A stretch of DNA of 64,000 nt from Synechocystis sp. LKSZ1 (GCF_040436315.1 NZ_AP031572.1:1364001-1428000); one strand, 5' to 3'; shown: positions 34,450 to 43,782, numbered from the stretch's first letter. The notes: generated by a model from the sequence alone, not told the origin. Numbers and translations are program-made.

Positions 34450-35625
34450 CAGAAATGTTGAATGGTTTCTTTGAACTATCAAGGAATAGACACAACGATT
34501 CTGTAAAAGCCCACATTCAACAACCTACCACTAACTCTCTCAGCCAGTGTACATAACTTATTTTTTCACACATAAATGCCTGTAAATACCTTAGTTTATC
34601 TAATAATGATTCCCCAAACTCTTTCGGAATTCTTACCAATCTCAACATCCCATACCCAATCAGGCAACAATAAATCTGAATCTCTATTCCATTTGTATTC
34701 TTAGTGATTAGCCTGTCCAATTTTAGGTGCATTTTTAAAAACTTCCATAATAGTTCTATTTGCCAGCGCAATCGATAGAATTCAGCGATTTCTTCATTGC
34801 TTACTCCTCCCTCTCCCTCTTCTGGTAAATTTGTCACTAACCTGAACTCTGTCCTTTCTTCTCTATCGCTAAACACTACTCCTCTTCCTTCTACCTTTTT
34901 TTCCCCAGTTCCTATTTCATATTTTCCATTGTCCAGCATTTTTAAGCTTATATTATTCTTTATTCTCAACAAAAAATAACGCTCTTTCTTTTCTTGCAGT
35001 TTAGCTATTCTTTCTAGACTACAAAATCCTCTATCCATTATCCCAACTCCATTCTCTGGCGTTGCTTCTATCGTTTCATTTCCATATTTACTATCATGCC
35101 CTTGACCAAAATTAATCACTATTCCCCCTGGGACTCCTGTTTCTAAATCAATTCCACTAAATAGTTTTACCTGATGATGTCCTTGTCGCCATAACAACTT
35201 GCTGGTTAACGATATCACTGTTGAGTCCAGCGGAAACAAAACTAGTCCCCTTGTTTTCTTTTTTTGAGAAACTTCTACTTCTTGTTTTAGCTTTTCCCAT
35301 ATTTCTTTAAAAATCTTTAGGTTTCTCTTTTTACTTGCTTTTGAGAAGGTCGATATATCTACTGACTCTCCTCTCGCGTTTAGTCTCTTGAATTGACTTC
35401 TCATGCTTGTTTGGCTTTGGTCTAGTACGAAACTTAGCCAAATTGAGACAAACTTAAAGGTGTCCAGTTCTGGATAATCATTTTTGGACAAGTGACCCAG
35501 ATACTTTTTCACAACTTGAGGAAAGTTTGATATAATCATCTTTAGTTATTTTAGATTTTATGCCCCTATTCTACAAGATTAGGGGTTTTATTTTTTTGAT
35601 TTTCTTCTAACATTCAACACTTCTG
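34450..35625 (-). mobile_element. Complete IS4-family insertion sequence, 1176 bp
   Basis: Terminal inverted repeats are CAGAAATGTTGAATG (34450-34464) and, read inward from the right end at 35625, CAGAAGTGTTGAATG: 14 of 15 bases match. One intact transposase gene fills the element, and an identical 9-bp direct repeat flanks it. The element is probably active or recently so. It splits the acyltransferase-3 gene from the hexapeptide acyltransferase gene without cutting either frame, but could reduce transcription of the last two genes of the run. Confidence 0.93.
34517..35539 (-). CDS. IS4-family DDE transposase
   Basis: The 340-residue transposase keeps the full DDE set of the IS4 family: first Asp in LFPLDSTVISL, second Asp in GIMDRGFCS, and the Glu in the YREK signature (YRLRWQIELLWKFLK, with Tyr, Arg, Glu and Lys at the expected spacing). 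The length and uninterrupted frame indicate a functional enzyme. It acts on the 15-bp terminal repeats of its own element. Confidence 0.95.
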   Translation of the reverse strand: MIISNFPQVVKKYLGHLSKNDYPELDTFKFVSIWLSFVLDQSQTSMRSQFKRLNARGESVDISTFSKASKKRNLKIFKEIWEKLKQEVEVSQKKKTRGLVLFPLDSTVISLTSKLLWRQGHHQVKLFSGIDLETGVPGGIVINFGQGHDSKYGNETIEATPENGVGIMDRGFCSLERIAKLQEKKERYFLLRIKNNISLKMLDNGKYEIGTGEKKVEGRGVVFSDREERTEFRLVTNLPEEGEGGVSNEEIAEFYRLRWQIELLWKFLKMHLKLDRLITKNTNGIEIQIYCCLIGYGMLRLVRIPKEFGESLLDKLRYLQAFMCEKISYVHWLRELVVGC

Positions 35626-35634
35626 GATTTTATA
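35626..35634. repeat. 9-bp target-site duplication, right copy
   Basis: GATTTTATA, identical to 34441-34449. It lies just after the stop codon region of the acyltransferase-3 gene (stop at 35640-35642), so the insertion site was in the short gap between that gene and the next. Confidence 0.9.
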
Positions 35635-35639
35635 CTTAT

Positions 35640-36782
35640 TTATTTGACAAAGCCTGACACTCTTTTTTTTGACCAATTCCAAACCGGAAGCTCTATGTAT
35701 AGATAAGCCAAGATACTTAGTACCAATGATAGGAAAACTATCAAATACATCGTTAAAGTTGATCCCAAAATAATTTCTAATTTTATTAAAAATAAAATTT
35801 TTACAAATAAAAATAATGCAGGATAATGAACCAAGTAAATAGAATAGGATGCATCTCCTAAGAATTTCAAGAAGGAACCAGGCTTAAAACTGGTCAGATA
35901 TTCCATGATAGTTGATACATATAACAAAATACTTACAACACAACTATACCAGAAAATCATTAGTATTTTATTTTTATAAATAAAACTTAGACTATCAGGA
36001 GATATCAAAAAAATAAATAGGAAAATAATACTCAGAACAGAAAAAATTAATTTTGCACTATTTATTTGTTTAATAGTTTTATGTTTGTTTTTTCTCTTAT
36101 TTTCATTTAGCAAGTATTTATGAGCTAAAAAAGCTGATACACAACCCGCAAAAAATTCTAGATTAAATCTACTAAATATAAAAGAAAGTAAGAAGTTAGA
36201 ATCAAGAATGGTTTGATAGGTTCTGTACTTATAATCCCAAGTTCCAGCAAAGTCAAAAAAAGCTTTATATAAACTACCAAAAACAATGGTTAAAAAAATT
36301 GCACGAGCTATTTTAGAGTTCCAGTAATAAATTAATAATGCCGCTAAAATATAAAAATATAATTCATGGGTCAGAGTCCAAGCTGGACTTAATAAAGGTA
36401 ATTTTTCTTGAGGAACCAAGAGAAAAGAATTAATTAGGTACCACCAGTCTCCGTTAAAAGATTTCTCTTCAGAAATTGATAAAAAGAAAAATGGTAGACA
36501 AAGAATAGTAATAACCCAGTAAATAGGATAAATTCTTATTATTCTTTTGATAGCAAAAGACCTTACTTTGTGTGATTGTCCTATATCTTTAATGTGAACA
36601 AACAGTAAAATGAATCCACTTAAAACAAAAAAAAAGTCAACACCTATACCACCTTGTGCAAAAATTCCTCCTATAAAGTTCTGACCAAATTTATTTTGGG
36701 AAATTAGAGTTGCATGGCGAGTAACAACTAGTACTGCTGCCAGTCCTCTAAATGCTTGAATTGTTAAAAGTTGTCTTCTCAT
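35640..36782 (-). CDS. Acyltransferase family 3 (OafA/YrhL-like) membrane O-acyltransferase
   Basis: From ATG 36782 (MRRQLLTIQAFRGLAAVLVV) the protein has 380 residues and about ten membrane helices. The family marks are the N-terminal QAFRGLAAVLVVTRHA with its catalytic His, GGIGVDFFFVLSGFIL, and RIIRIYPIYW. Such enzymes acetylate or otherwise acylate surface glycans on the outer face of the inner membrane. A GTG at 36842 would overlap the upstream Wzy-like gene by 28 bases; the ATG removes the overlap and matches the family start. Confidence 0.88.
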   Translation of the reverse strand: MRRQLLTIQAFRGLAAVLVVTRHATLISQNKFGQNFIGGIFAQGGIGVDFFFVLSGFILLFVHIKDIGQSHKVRSFAIKRIIRIYPIYWVITILCLPFFFLSISEEKSFNGDWWYLINSFLLVPQEKLPLLSPAWTLTHELYFYILAALLIYYWNSKIARAIFLTIVFGSLYKAFFDFAGTWDYKYRTYQTILDSNFLLSFIFSRFNLEFFAGCVSAFLAHKYLLNENKRKNKHKTIKQINSAKLIFSVLSIIFLFIFLISPDSLSFIYKNKILMIFWYSCVVSILLYVSTIMEYLTSFKPGSFLKFLGDASYSIYLVHYPALFLFVKILFLIKLEIILGSTLTMYLIVFLSLVLSILAYLYIELPVWNWSKKRVSGFVK

Positions 36783-36814
36783 TCTACCTATTTTATTAAA
36801 TGCTACCTTTAACT

Positions 36815-37957
36815 TTAACGCATTAATCCTAAAATAATCCACATGTTAGTATCCCTGAATAATTGATGAGTTATTGAGTACAAAACTAAAGAAAAAATAC
36901 TAGACCAAGCAAGAAAATTAATATTTCTTTTAAGTCGAAACAGGACAAATAAAGTAAAAAAAATGAAAGAAAACACTCCGCTGATGACTATTAAAGAAGG
37001 AAAAAGGGAATGAATCTCAAAAGTCTCTCCTAAACGTTGATAATATCGATAATAGCCTATACCTGTAAACCAATCTATCCAAGTTAGTTTTGTGATTAAA
37101 TAAATATTTCTCCCATGCCACAGATCACTATCACTTTCATTTACAGATGATTCTATTCTTTGATTTGTAAAATCTAAAGCATTGGAAAAAATATTGATAA
37201 ATTTTTCTACTTGCTCAGGAAACATAAATAATACAACGGAAGCCATTACCAGTATTATCAGTATGTATAAAGACTTGTTTTTAAGAAATTCAAATAACAA
37301 GAACAAATTTCTTTTAATATTAAAAATTAGCGAAAATGCAACTGAAATGATGATAGGTATCCCCCCTACCAAAGCGGCTTTTGAGCCAGTTTGTATTGCT
37401 GGAGTTATCAGCAAAGCAAAAATAAGAATAGTCTTCCAAGAAACAAGATTACTTTTACTAAAGAGAATACTTATTATCAATAGGCTTAAGATATGAGAAC
37501 CAAATTGATTTGGATTATTCATAAATCCACTTCCTCGTAAACCTTGTTGAACATAAGTAGAAATAAAGTCAATGAAAGCACATAGTAAACAAGAATTGAG
37601 GAACATAGGATAAGTACTTATTTCTTTAGAAAAGAAATTAAATGATAAATAAATAGCTAAGTTAAATATTATATAAGCAATACCCAAAAAAGCACCCCAA
37701 AAAGTTACATCTGGATAAAATCTTAAAGAATAAATATTAGCAATGATAAAACAAGAAAGAAAGCCTATTAAGAATTTTCGAGCAAATAATTGTTGAGTTA
37801 AAAATTTTAAAATTTTAGGATTAACTATCAGGAAAATAAATCCAATTAGCGATAAAAAATCTGTAGGTTGAGGTAAGCCGCTAGGAAAAAAATAACAGGA
37901 GGATAAAATAATAGATAGACACAAAAAAAGGGCCGCTATTTTAGCACTAGATGCCAT
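36815..37957 (-). CDS. Wzy-like O-antigen/exopolysaccharide polymerase
   Basis: This 380-residue protein has about ten hydrophobic helices and a large hydrophilic loop (about 250-330, with SSVNESDSDLWHGRNIYL), the arrangement of O-antigen ligase/polymerase family (Wzy_C) proteins. The conserved Gln/Lys-containing TGSKAALVGGIPIIISV stretch fits the family. It would link lipid-borne repeat units in the periplasm. The sequence is too divergent to tell polymerase from ligase, but its place within a repeat-unit gene run favours a polymerase. Confidence 0.75.
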   Translation of the reverse strand: MASSAKIAALFLCLSIILSSCYFFPSGLPQPTDFLSLIGFIFLIVNPKILKFLTQQLFARKFLIGFLSCFIIANIYSLRFYPDVTFWGAFLGIAYIIFNLAIYLSFNFFSKEISTYPMFLNSCLLCAFIDFISTYVQQGLRGSGFMNNPNQFGSHILSLLIISILFSKSNLVSWKTILIFALLITPAIQTGSKAALVGGIPIIISVAFSLIFNIKRNLFLLFEFLKNKSLYILIILVMASVVLFMFPEQVEKFINIFSNALDFTNQRIESSVNESDSDLWHGRNIYLITKLTWIDWFTGIGYYRYYQRLGETFEIHSLFPSLIVISGVFSFIFFTLFVLFRLKRNINFLAWSSIFSLVLYSITHQLFRDTNMWIILGLMR

Positions 37958-37997
37958 GATAGAATTCTTTATTTAACTTGATCTATGTCGATACTTT

Positions 37998-39077
37998 TTA
38001 TAACTCATCATACTCTATTCCCAAAGATTCTTTTAGTATTTCTTTTAGTTCGTCTGAGTTTCTTTTAAGATTAATAGCATCACAACTCTTGTAAGGATTT
38101 GAGCGGCTGTAGTCATTAATAATAATACGCTTACTATGAAGCAAGCCCATGATTAAATGGTCAAAAGGCATATCAAGTTTTTGCATCTGTTTTATTGTCA
38201 GAGATCTATATTTTTCTGGACGGGAAGTAGTCAAAATTATTTTAAATTTACCGCTTTGATAAAGCGTTCTTAGAATATTTATATTGGCATCTATGGCAGG
38301 AGTATTACCAATGTAAGGGGGAAAGTGGGATGATGAGTTTTCAACGAGTGTACCGTCAATATCAACAAATAAAGTTGCATAGGTTCTTTTAAATCTATCC
38401 CAGTCTTCTAATGTTCCCCAATCCCGATACTCAGTAACTTCTTCTCCAACAAATAAACTACCATCAAGAATTAGTTGAAAAATTATATTGCTGATATATC
38501 TTTCTGCATTGAAATTAATGGCATCAACTGCTTCTACAAAAACCTGAGCAGAGTCAAATCCATAACCACCAACGCAAAAATGAGGACTAATAACCTGCTT
38601 TTCTACAATATTGGAAATAGAGCCGTTAGAGTCGATGATAATATAGGATTTATTTTTGGGCTTGATTAAACCACAAGAATTTAGATTGGCAAAACAAACA
38701 AAATTTCCGCCTCGATATTGAGCTTTAAAGAAATTATCAGAGTCCTTAATAAAAATTGGCCCTGTGATATGTGCTTGTTTAATAGCGGTATAAACTGTTT
38801 CTGGCTGGTCTTTAGTTTCCTTATTCAAAAAAATAAGTTGACTTTTATTAGACAAACCAAGATCTTCTAATTCTTCTTGAAATCCCTTGAGAAATTGATA
38901 CCGTTCCTGATGTTCTGATAAACAAACGAAATAAATATTGCTAAAGTCGTCCAAATCTAACCCTCTGATAGCTTCTATGGCCATAAATTTCCCAGAGGGA
39001 TGGGTCAGCATCCATTTTGGTCTGAGATTAGGAAATCGACTAGATTTTCCTGCCATGGGCATAATTAAATTAGTCAT
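37998..39077 (-). CDS. Nucleotidyltransferase-HAD phosphatase fusion
   Basis: Residues about 1-230 form a sugar/small-molecule nucleotidyltransferase: IMPMAGKSSRFPNLRPKWML contains the phosphate-binding loop variant and the Lys, and IKDSDNF carries the metal-binding Asp. Residues about 235-359 are a HAD domain with DIDGT at 239-243 (nucleophile D239) and ILTTSRPEK as motif II. Such fusions occur in capsule gene sets for phospho-substituents. Its start overlaps the preceding kinase-like gene by 8 bases, so the two are likely translationally coupled. Substrate unknown. Confidence 0.8.
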   Translation of the reverse strand: MTNLIMPMAGKSSRFPNLRPKWMLTHPSGKFMAIEAIRGLDLDDFSNIYFVCLSEHQERYQFLKGFQEELEDLGLSNKSQLIFLNKETKDQPETVYTAIKQAHITGPIFIKDSDNFFKAQYRGGNFVCFANLNSCGLIKPKNKSYIIIDSNGSISNIVEKQVISPHFCVGGYGFDSAQVFVEAVDAINFNAERYISNIIFQLILDGSLFVGEEVTEYRDWGTLEDWDRFKRTYATLFVDIDGTLVENSSSHFPPYIGNTPAIDANINILRTLYQSGKFKIILTTSRPEKYRSLTIKQMQKLDMPFDHLIMGLLHSKRIIINDYSRSNPYKSCDAINLKRNSDELKEILKESLGIEYDEL

Positions 39078-39963
39078 AGGAATTCAATAGAATTTTAATA
39101 TGTTTTTTTACAAAATTTATTTCATTGACCTTAGTCACATAGGGCATAATTCTTACCAAATTAAACAATTCCAAGTATTTATACCAAGTATACATTTCAT
39201 ATTCCCATTTGAGAAGATATTGTTCTAAATATCTATCAATATAAGATAATATTTGCATCGTTTTACAGGAATTATAATTTTCCAAATCAGCGTCAACTAT
39301 GATTGACCAAAAGAACTTTGTATCTTGTCTTAGTTTGACTAAATCAATAATAGGGGATTCAACAAAAGAGTCAAGGAAATCTATTAAATAGATTTTATTA
39401 TTACAAAATAACATATTGGAAAAAGTTAAATCCCCATGACAATAACCTTGATAAAATTTTGCTTTTGAAATTCTCTTTTCTAAAAAGGAAAAAACGTTTT
39501 GTTTAAATTCTTTATTAAAATTTTCGTTGGAGCATAAAATTGTTTTTAAATCATTTATTTTTCTATAAATTATTCTTATGGGAGGGTTGGTTGGCTGTGC
39601 TGATTCAAATAGACAGTCTAAGTAATTTATTATATGCTTGACGATTTGTTGAATTTGCTTAACACTAATTCGACATAAAAAGCTGCTAAATTTTTCTGCC
39701 GCAATATATTCCATGTCAAAATAGTTTAATTCTTCGTGAGTAATTCCTTGAGAAAATATTTTTGGGGAGTCAAAAAAGACTAAAGAATTAAGTTGTTTAA
39801 ATTCATTTTGTTTTCTTGCCTGTTTGACTAAGCGAGCGTTATAGCTAAAAGAAGAAGAAACTTTTCTGACTAAAAATTTTTCTCGATCTTGAATAATCGT
39901 TATGTTACATCCTGAGCGTCCTTCAATTTTAAGAAAAGGAGTATTGCTTCTCAAATTTTTCAT
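39070..39963 (-). CDS. Aminoglycoside/choline-kinase-fold phosphotransferase
   Basis: The 297-residue protein has the APH/choline-kinase catalytic loop CHGDLTFSN (H176, D178, N183) and the metal-binding IDFLDSF (D195, with D198 close by). An N-terminal lobe Lys in FLVRKVSSSF would contact ATP. It probably phosphorylates a small alcohol or sugar. Because its stop overlaps the start of the nucleotidyltransferase-HAD gene, a kinase followed by nucleotidyl activation, as in LicA/LicC phosphocholine routes, is a reasonable but unproven model. Confidence 0.75.
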   Translation of the reverse strand: MKNLRSNTPFLKIEGRSGCNITIIQDREKFLVRKVSSSFSYNARLVKQARKQNEFKQLNSLVFFDSPKIFSQGITHEELNYFDMEYIAAEKFSSFLCRISVKQIQQIVKHIINYLDCLFESAQPTNPPIRIIYRKINDLKTILCSNENFNKEFKQNVFSFLEKRISKAKFYQGYCHGDLTFSNMLFCNNKIYLIDFLDSFVESPIIDLVKLRQDTKFFWSIIVDADLENYNSCKTMQILSYIDRYLEQYLLKWEYEMYTWYKYLELFNLVRIMPYVTKVNEINFVKKHIKILLNSYD

Positions 39964-39971
39964 TTTTGATC

Positions 39972-41054
39972 CTAATTATTAAGTTTTTGAAGTGTTTTTT
40001 GAGTTTGATTATTCCAGTAGCTTAAACCTACTGTCATTAATTTTTGAGAAATAAACTGACCAATAAATCCACTAAGCAATAATACTCTTAATAGCTTTGC
40101 TTTTGTGTTTTTATTGATAGATTTGGGATAGGTTGCTAGTCCGAAATGCAAAATACGTCTTGCTAATAGAGAATTCCCCTCCCCTAGAAACTTTAAACCT
40201 CGTAAAGCAATATCTTGTTCAATAAAAGCATCAATTAATTCTTGACGGGTTATACTTGCTTTTTTTAGTAAAGATTCCTGTACATTAATTGTGGCAACGT
40301 ACTCATCGATATGATGTTTGATTGCTCCCATTTTTGCCTGTTGACTACCCTGATTGTTATTATGAATTCGATAAGAAAATAAGGCTTCATCCACGAAATA
40401 CGCTTTTTCTGCAACTCCTAAAAGTTCCCACCCAAAACGTTTGTCAGGATTGATTAGACTACCATGATAATAACTTTCTACCTGATCATGTAAACACTTT
40501 GGATAGAGAGTTGTTAGAAAATGAAAAGGGTTACGCATTAATAAAAAAGAAAATCGCAATAAAGTTTCCGCTGATAAACTATAAACAGAATTATTAATTA
40601 ATTCAGTTAATTTCTCTTCATTGTTTGCCTGATTCCACAATTTTTGATCTATTTCTAGATAGTTAATTTGCTGATCATATTCATTAATGATTTTTGCCTT
40701 ACTACATAAAATTACTTTATTTCTTTCTTCGTCTAAAGATTGTAATATTTGACGATAAGTTTCTAATGCATTAGGCAACATCAAATCGTCAGAAGATAGC
40801 ATCAACATATAATCTCCCGAAGCCATAGAAGCGGCTTTCAAAAGATTGGGACCAAAACCAATATTTATTTTATTAATTTGAAATTTAATTCTGGGATCAT
40901 TAAAACTTTTGATGATTTCTACAGAAGAATCTGTGCTGGCATTATCAGATATAAGAATTTCAAAGTCTTGATAAGTTTGATTTAAAACACTTTGGATGGT
41001 TTTGCCGATATAGACTTCATAATTAAAGTTGGGAATACACACTGAGAATTTCAT
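39972..41054 (-). CDS. GT2 family glycosyltransferase
   Basis: This 360-residue protein has a GT-A domain in its first 220 residues: FSVCIPNFNYEVYIGKTIQSVLNQTYQDFEI, quoted in part, DNASTDSSVEII, and the DxD-type SSDDLML that binds the metal-nucleotide sugar. The C-terminal helices are typical of membrane-associated repeat-unit transferases. Donor and acceptor are unknown. It sits between a GT4 gene and the kinase-like gene on the same strand with short gaps, consistent with one operon. Confidence 0.92.
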   Translation of the reverse strand: MKFSVCIPNFNYEVYIGKTIQSVLNQTYQDFEILISDNASTDSSVEIIKSFNDPRIKFQINKINIGFGPNLLKAASMASGDYMLMLSSDDLMLPNALETYRQILQSLDEERNKVILCSKAKIINEYDQQINYLEIDQKLWNQANNEEKLTELINNSVYSLSAETLLRFSFLLMRNPFHFLTTLYPKCLHDQVESYYHGSLINPDKRFGWELLGVAEKAYFVDEALFSYRIHNNNQGSQQAKMGAIKHHIDEYVATINVQESLLKKASITRQELIDAFIEQDIALRGLKFLGEGNSLLARRILHFGLATYPKSINKNTKAKLLRVLLLSGFIGQFISQKLMTVGLSYWNNQTQKTLQKLNN

Positions 41055-41105
41055 TGTTTAAAGTCTCGTGACAACAATCTTCAATGATTATAGTTTTTCT
41101 AGGAT

Positions 41106-42227
41106 TTAGTTAACCAGTAGTTCTTCTAAGAAATAATCGTATTTATTAATAATTTTTTGTGTATCAAAGTATTCATAACAAAAATTAATAATTTCTTGTG
41201 AGTTTATTATACCAAATTCAGAGATTGCCATTTTTATACCCTCCGAAATTGCCAAAACATTCTCCGTTTGGATCAGCCAACCACTCAGATTAGGAATCAC
41301 TATTTCCGAAGTACCTCCTGGACAATTAGTGGCAAGGACAGGTTTACCAAGGGAAGTGGCTTCCAAAATAACGTTAGGAAATCCCTCATAGCGGGAAGTG
41401 GAAACTAAGAAGTCGCAAGCCAAAATATGGGGATAGGGATTAGCACAGAAGCCGGGTAAACTGACATGTCCCTCCAAATTGTTCTTGGTGATTAATGATT
41501 CTAACTCAGGACGCTGGGGCCCTTCCCCCAGGACTGTAACATGGGCATGGGGATACTGCTCAATAACTTTTGGTAGTGACCGTAACAATAAATCAAATCC
41601 TTTTTGGGGAAAAAGTCTGCCAATGGCTAAAATTGAGGGATCGCCCCACCGGGGAATCTTTTCAGCTTGGGCTTTTTCTCTCACAGACTCTATATCAATG
41701 GGATTATTAATAACAGCAGATTTATGTTTGAGTGGAGCATATTTACTTAGATCTTCTTGTAGGCTTTTGCTTTGACAAATAACAAAGTTACTTAACCACA
41801 GTGTCAAAATATTAACTAAAAACGATGCGGTATGTTTAAGGGGTGATTGACGAATTAATGATAAACCATCCAGCGTAAGGTGATTTGCCGGGCGAATAAT
41901 ATGAACGGGCGCCTTAGGCATTAACATTCTAGCGAACGTCGCTGTCACAATCATTCTGAGGGTGCTAACAATTACATCAGGCTTTTCCTCTCGGATTATA
42001 GACCGTAGTTCAGCAATAGGGTACTTAGTCTGTTTTGGATTTGAACTATCTATAACATGGCACTTAACATCTTCCGGCAAATGTTTGAGATAGTAACCGC
42101 TGGCCTCCTGCACAGCCAGAACACACTTATATTTTGAGCGATCAAAGTTACTGATTAACTCAAAAAAAACCCGATCTGGCCCTCGTTGATCGATAGAAGG
42201 AATGGCAAACAAAACCTTTTTTTGCAT
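41106..42227 (-). CDS. GT4 family glycosyltransferase
   Basis: A 373-residue GT-B protein: N-terminal domain with VLFAIPSIDQRGPDRVFFELI, and donor domain with AIGRLFPQKGFDLLLRSLPKV, GFCANPYPHILACDFLVSTSRYEGFPNVILEA and GGTSEIV. The EGFPNVILEA segment is the EX7E donor-binding motif. It probably builds the repeat unit on the cytoplasmic face. Its base composition (better GC in third positions, codon choice) is closer to the core genome than most neighbours. Confidence 0.92.
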   Translation of the reverse strand: MQKKVLFAIPSIDQRGPDRVFFELISNFDRSKYKCVLAVQEASGYYLKHLPEDVKCHVIDSSNPKQTKYPIAELRSIIREEKPDVIVSTLRMIVTATFARMLMPKAPVHIIRPANHLTLDGLSLIRQSPLKHTASFLVNILTLWLSNFVICQSKSLQEDLSKYAPLKHKSAVINNPIDIESVREKAQAEKIPRWGDPSILAIGRLFPQKGFDLLLRSLPKVIEQYPHAHVTVLGEGPQRPELESLITKNNLEGHVSLPGFCANPYPHILACDFLVSTSRYEGFPNVILEATSLGKPVLATNCPGGTSEIVIPNLSGWLIQTENVLAISEGIKMAISEFGIINSQEIINFCYEYFDTQKIINKYDYFLEELLVN

Positions 42228-42302
42228 CCTATTTAGATTTTCTTAGCACAACAATAGGAACTTGATAAGGACGATAAAGCCAAAACAAACGATGAAAGTA
42301 AT

Positions 42303-42893
42303 TTAACCATATCTTTGGCTTGTAAGATGGCAAAAAAGGCGCAATACATATTTTAAGAAAAACACAAGAGCCTTTTTGCTTTTGGTATCTGTAACTAAAG
42401 AACCTGCTTCTATAATCTTAGAATTCACAATAGTTGTATTGGGAAATAACTGAGCTATTTCAGATGGAATTGGTCTGTAATATGTGTCAATGGGATCAGC
42501 ATGATAAGGATAACTAAGAGGTACAGAAATAAATAAGTATCCACAAGAGGAAATAAGTTTTAGACAAGTTTCGGCAAGAGTTTTCCGGTCTGCTATATGC
42601 TCCAGAACATTAGTCAATAAAATAGATCGAGGATTTTTTGGGCTTATTATTTGCTGAACCGACTCAGAAAAAATATCACCATATATATCTACTCCTTCAC
42701 CTTGTTTTAAATCAGAATGAATAAATTTATAACCGTTGTTTTCTAATGGGTGAAAAAAACTGTTCCTGTATATGAGGTTTTTTTCTTCTCGAAACTTTTT
42801 AGTAGATGATCCAATGTTGAGAATGGGATTAACATTTGTAGTCTCAATTTTATTCAATATTTCCCGAAGGTAAATGGCTTCTTGTTGTCTCAT
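42303..42893 (-). CDS. Class I SAM-dependent methyltransferase-like protein
   Basis: The 196-residue protein has a motif I-like loop (NPILNIGSSTKKF, about residues 22-34), an acidic strand end (SDLKQGEGVDIYGDIF), and motif IV/post-IV elements SILLTNVLEHIADRKTLAETCLKLISSCGYLFISVPLSYPYHADP, quoted in pieces. These fit a small-molecule or sugar methyltransferase of the methyltransferase-11 type. It overlaps the preceding sialyltransferase-like gene by 44 bases, which implies coupled expression. Substrate unknown. Confidence 0.75.
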   Translation of the reverse strand: MRQQEAIYLREILNKIETTNVNPILNIGSSTKKFREEKNLIYRNSFFHPLENNGYKFIHSDLKQGEGVDIYGDIFSESVQQIISPKNPRSILLTNVLEHIADRKTLAETCLKLISSCGYLFISVPLSYPYHADPIDTYYRPIPSEIAQLFPNTTIVNSKIIEAGSLVTDTKSKKALVFFLKYVLRLFCHLTSQRYG

Positions 42894-43782
42894 GTTCTAT
42901 GTTTGCAAAATAGTAAGGTAAATTTGGATATAAAGCTGATTTTGTTGAACCTATATACAATTTTATATCATTAGGCTTTAAAAGATAATTATTAAGACTA
43001 AGAATAACTTTATTGATTGTTATTTGTCCATAAGTCTCAGAAATAGTTTTATGAACTGATTCAGACTGAATTTTTTTGGGGATAGGAATATTCTTGTTTT
43101 TATAGTCGTCATTTTCATAAAAATAGTTTATATTATTAAGATCTACCCCACAGAAAACTATATTTTTATATCCGGCTTTTAATGAAAAAGAGAGAGCTTG
43201 ACTTAAAGAAGCTCTCTTAAATAAGAAGATATTTTGAAGTTCTAAAATTTTGAATTTTTTAATCAATTTAATGGATTTGTGAAGGCTGGATTCTAGTCTA
43301 CCCGGTATCACTAACTCATATCCACTATAAAAATTAAGACGCAATTCTTCGGTTATAGGGTTTAAGTCTAAATTTGGGTTTTCAATATTTTTTATAATAA
43401 AGGGAACATGAGAGTATTGATGTTTTTTGAGTTGAAGAAGTTTGATCAAAGTTTCATAACGTTCTTTGTCCTCCCCAGACTCAAACATATAATATGTTGG
43501 TACATGAGAATGTATTAACCAGAAGTTAATTCCAAAAGAATCATGTTTTTTTATCATTTCCCATTGATCTTTATTTAATTCATTAATGGAACTACCGCTA
43601 CCAAGAATAAAAATAGTATCACTTTTTTTGTATTTACTTATATTCAATGCCTTTAAGGGATTTGTTTTTTTTTTCAATCTGTTTTCTTGCCAAGCCAAAT
43701 ATTTAGGCATTTCGGATAACATCTTCAAAATAAAGAAGATGATAAAAAATTTTTCTTCAATAAATAACTTTATTTGTTTCAT
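42850..43782 (-). CDS. Sialyltransferase-like (GT42/DUF115-type) protein
   Basis: From ATG 43782 the protein has 310 residues. After an N-terminal hydrophobic/basic segment it shows IFILGSGSSINELNKDQWEMI, then GINFWLIHSHVPTYYMFES, SLSQALSFSLKAGYKNIVFCGVDL and a late SVHKTISETYG. The order resembles bacterial GT42 sialyltransferases (Gly-rich N-terminal loop; ALGYKEIYLSGIDF-like strand; a late His segment) and DUF115/Maf proteins. Placed near neuB and neuA, it is the best candidate for the nonulosonate transferase. Assignment rests on motif order only. Confidence 0.5.
   Translation of the reverse strand: MKQIKLFIEEKFFIIFFILKMLSEMPKYLAWQENRLKKKTNPLKALNISKYKKSDTIFILGSGSSINELNKDQWEMIKKHDSFGINFWLIHSHVPTYYMFESGEDKERYETLIKLLQLKKHQYSHVPFIIKNIENPNLDLNPITEELRLNFYSGYELVIPGRLESSLHKSIKLIKKFKILELQNIFLFKRASLSQALSFSLKAGYKNIVFCGVDLNNINYFYENDDYKNKNIPIPKKIQSESVHKTISETYGQITINKVILSLNNYLLKPNDIKLYIGSTKSALYPNLPYYFANIEHETTRSHLPSGNIE

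Noticed and set aside
42303-42893. Reading the 44-base overlap with the transferase-like gene as a frameshifted single gene
   Set aside because: Both proteins have complete, different folds and their own starts, so they are separate overlapping genes.
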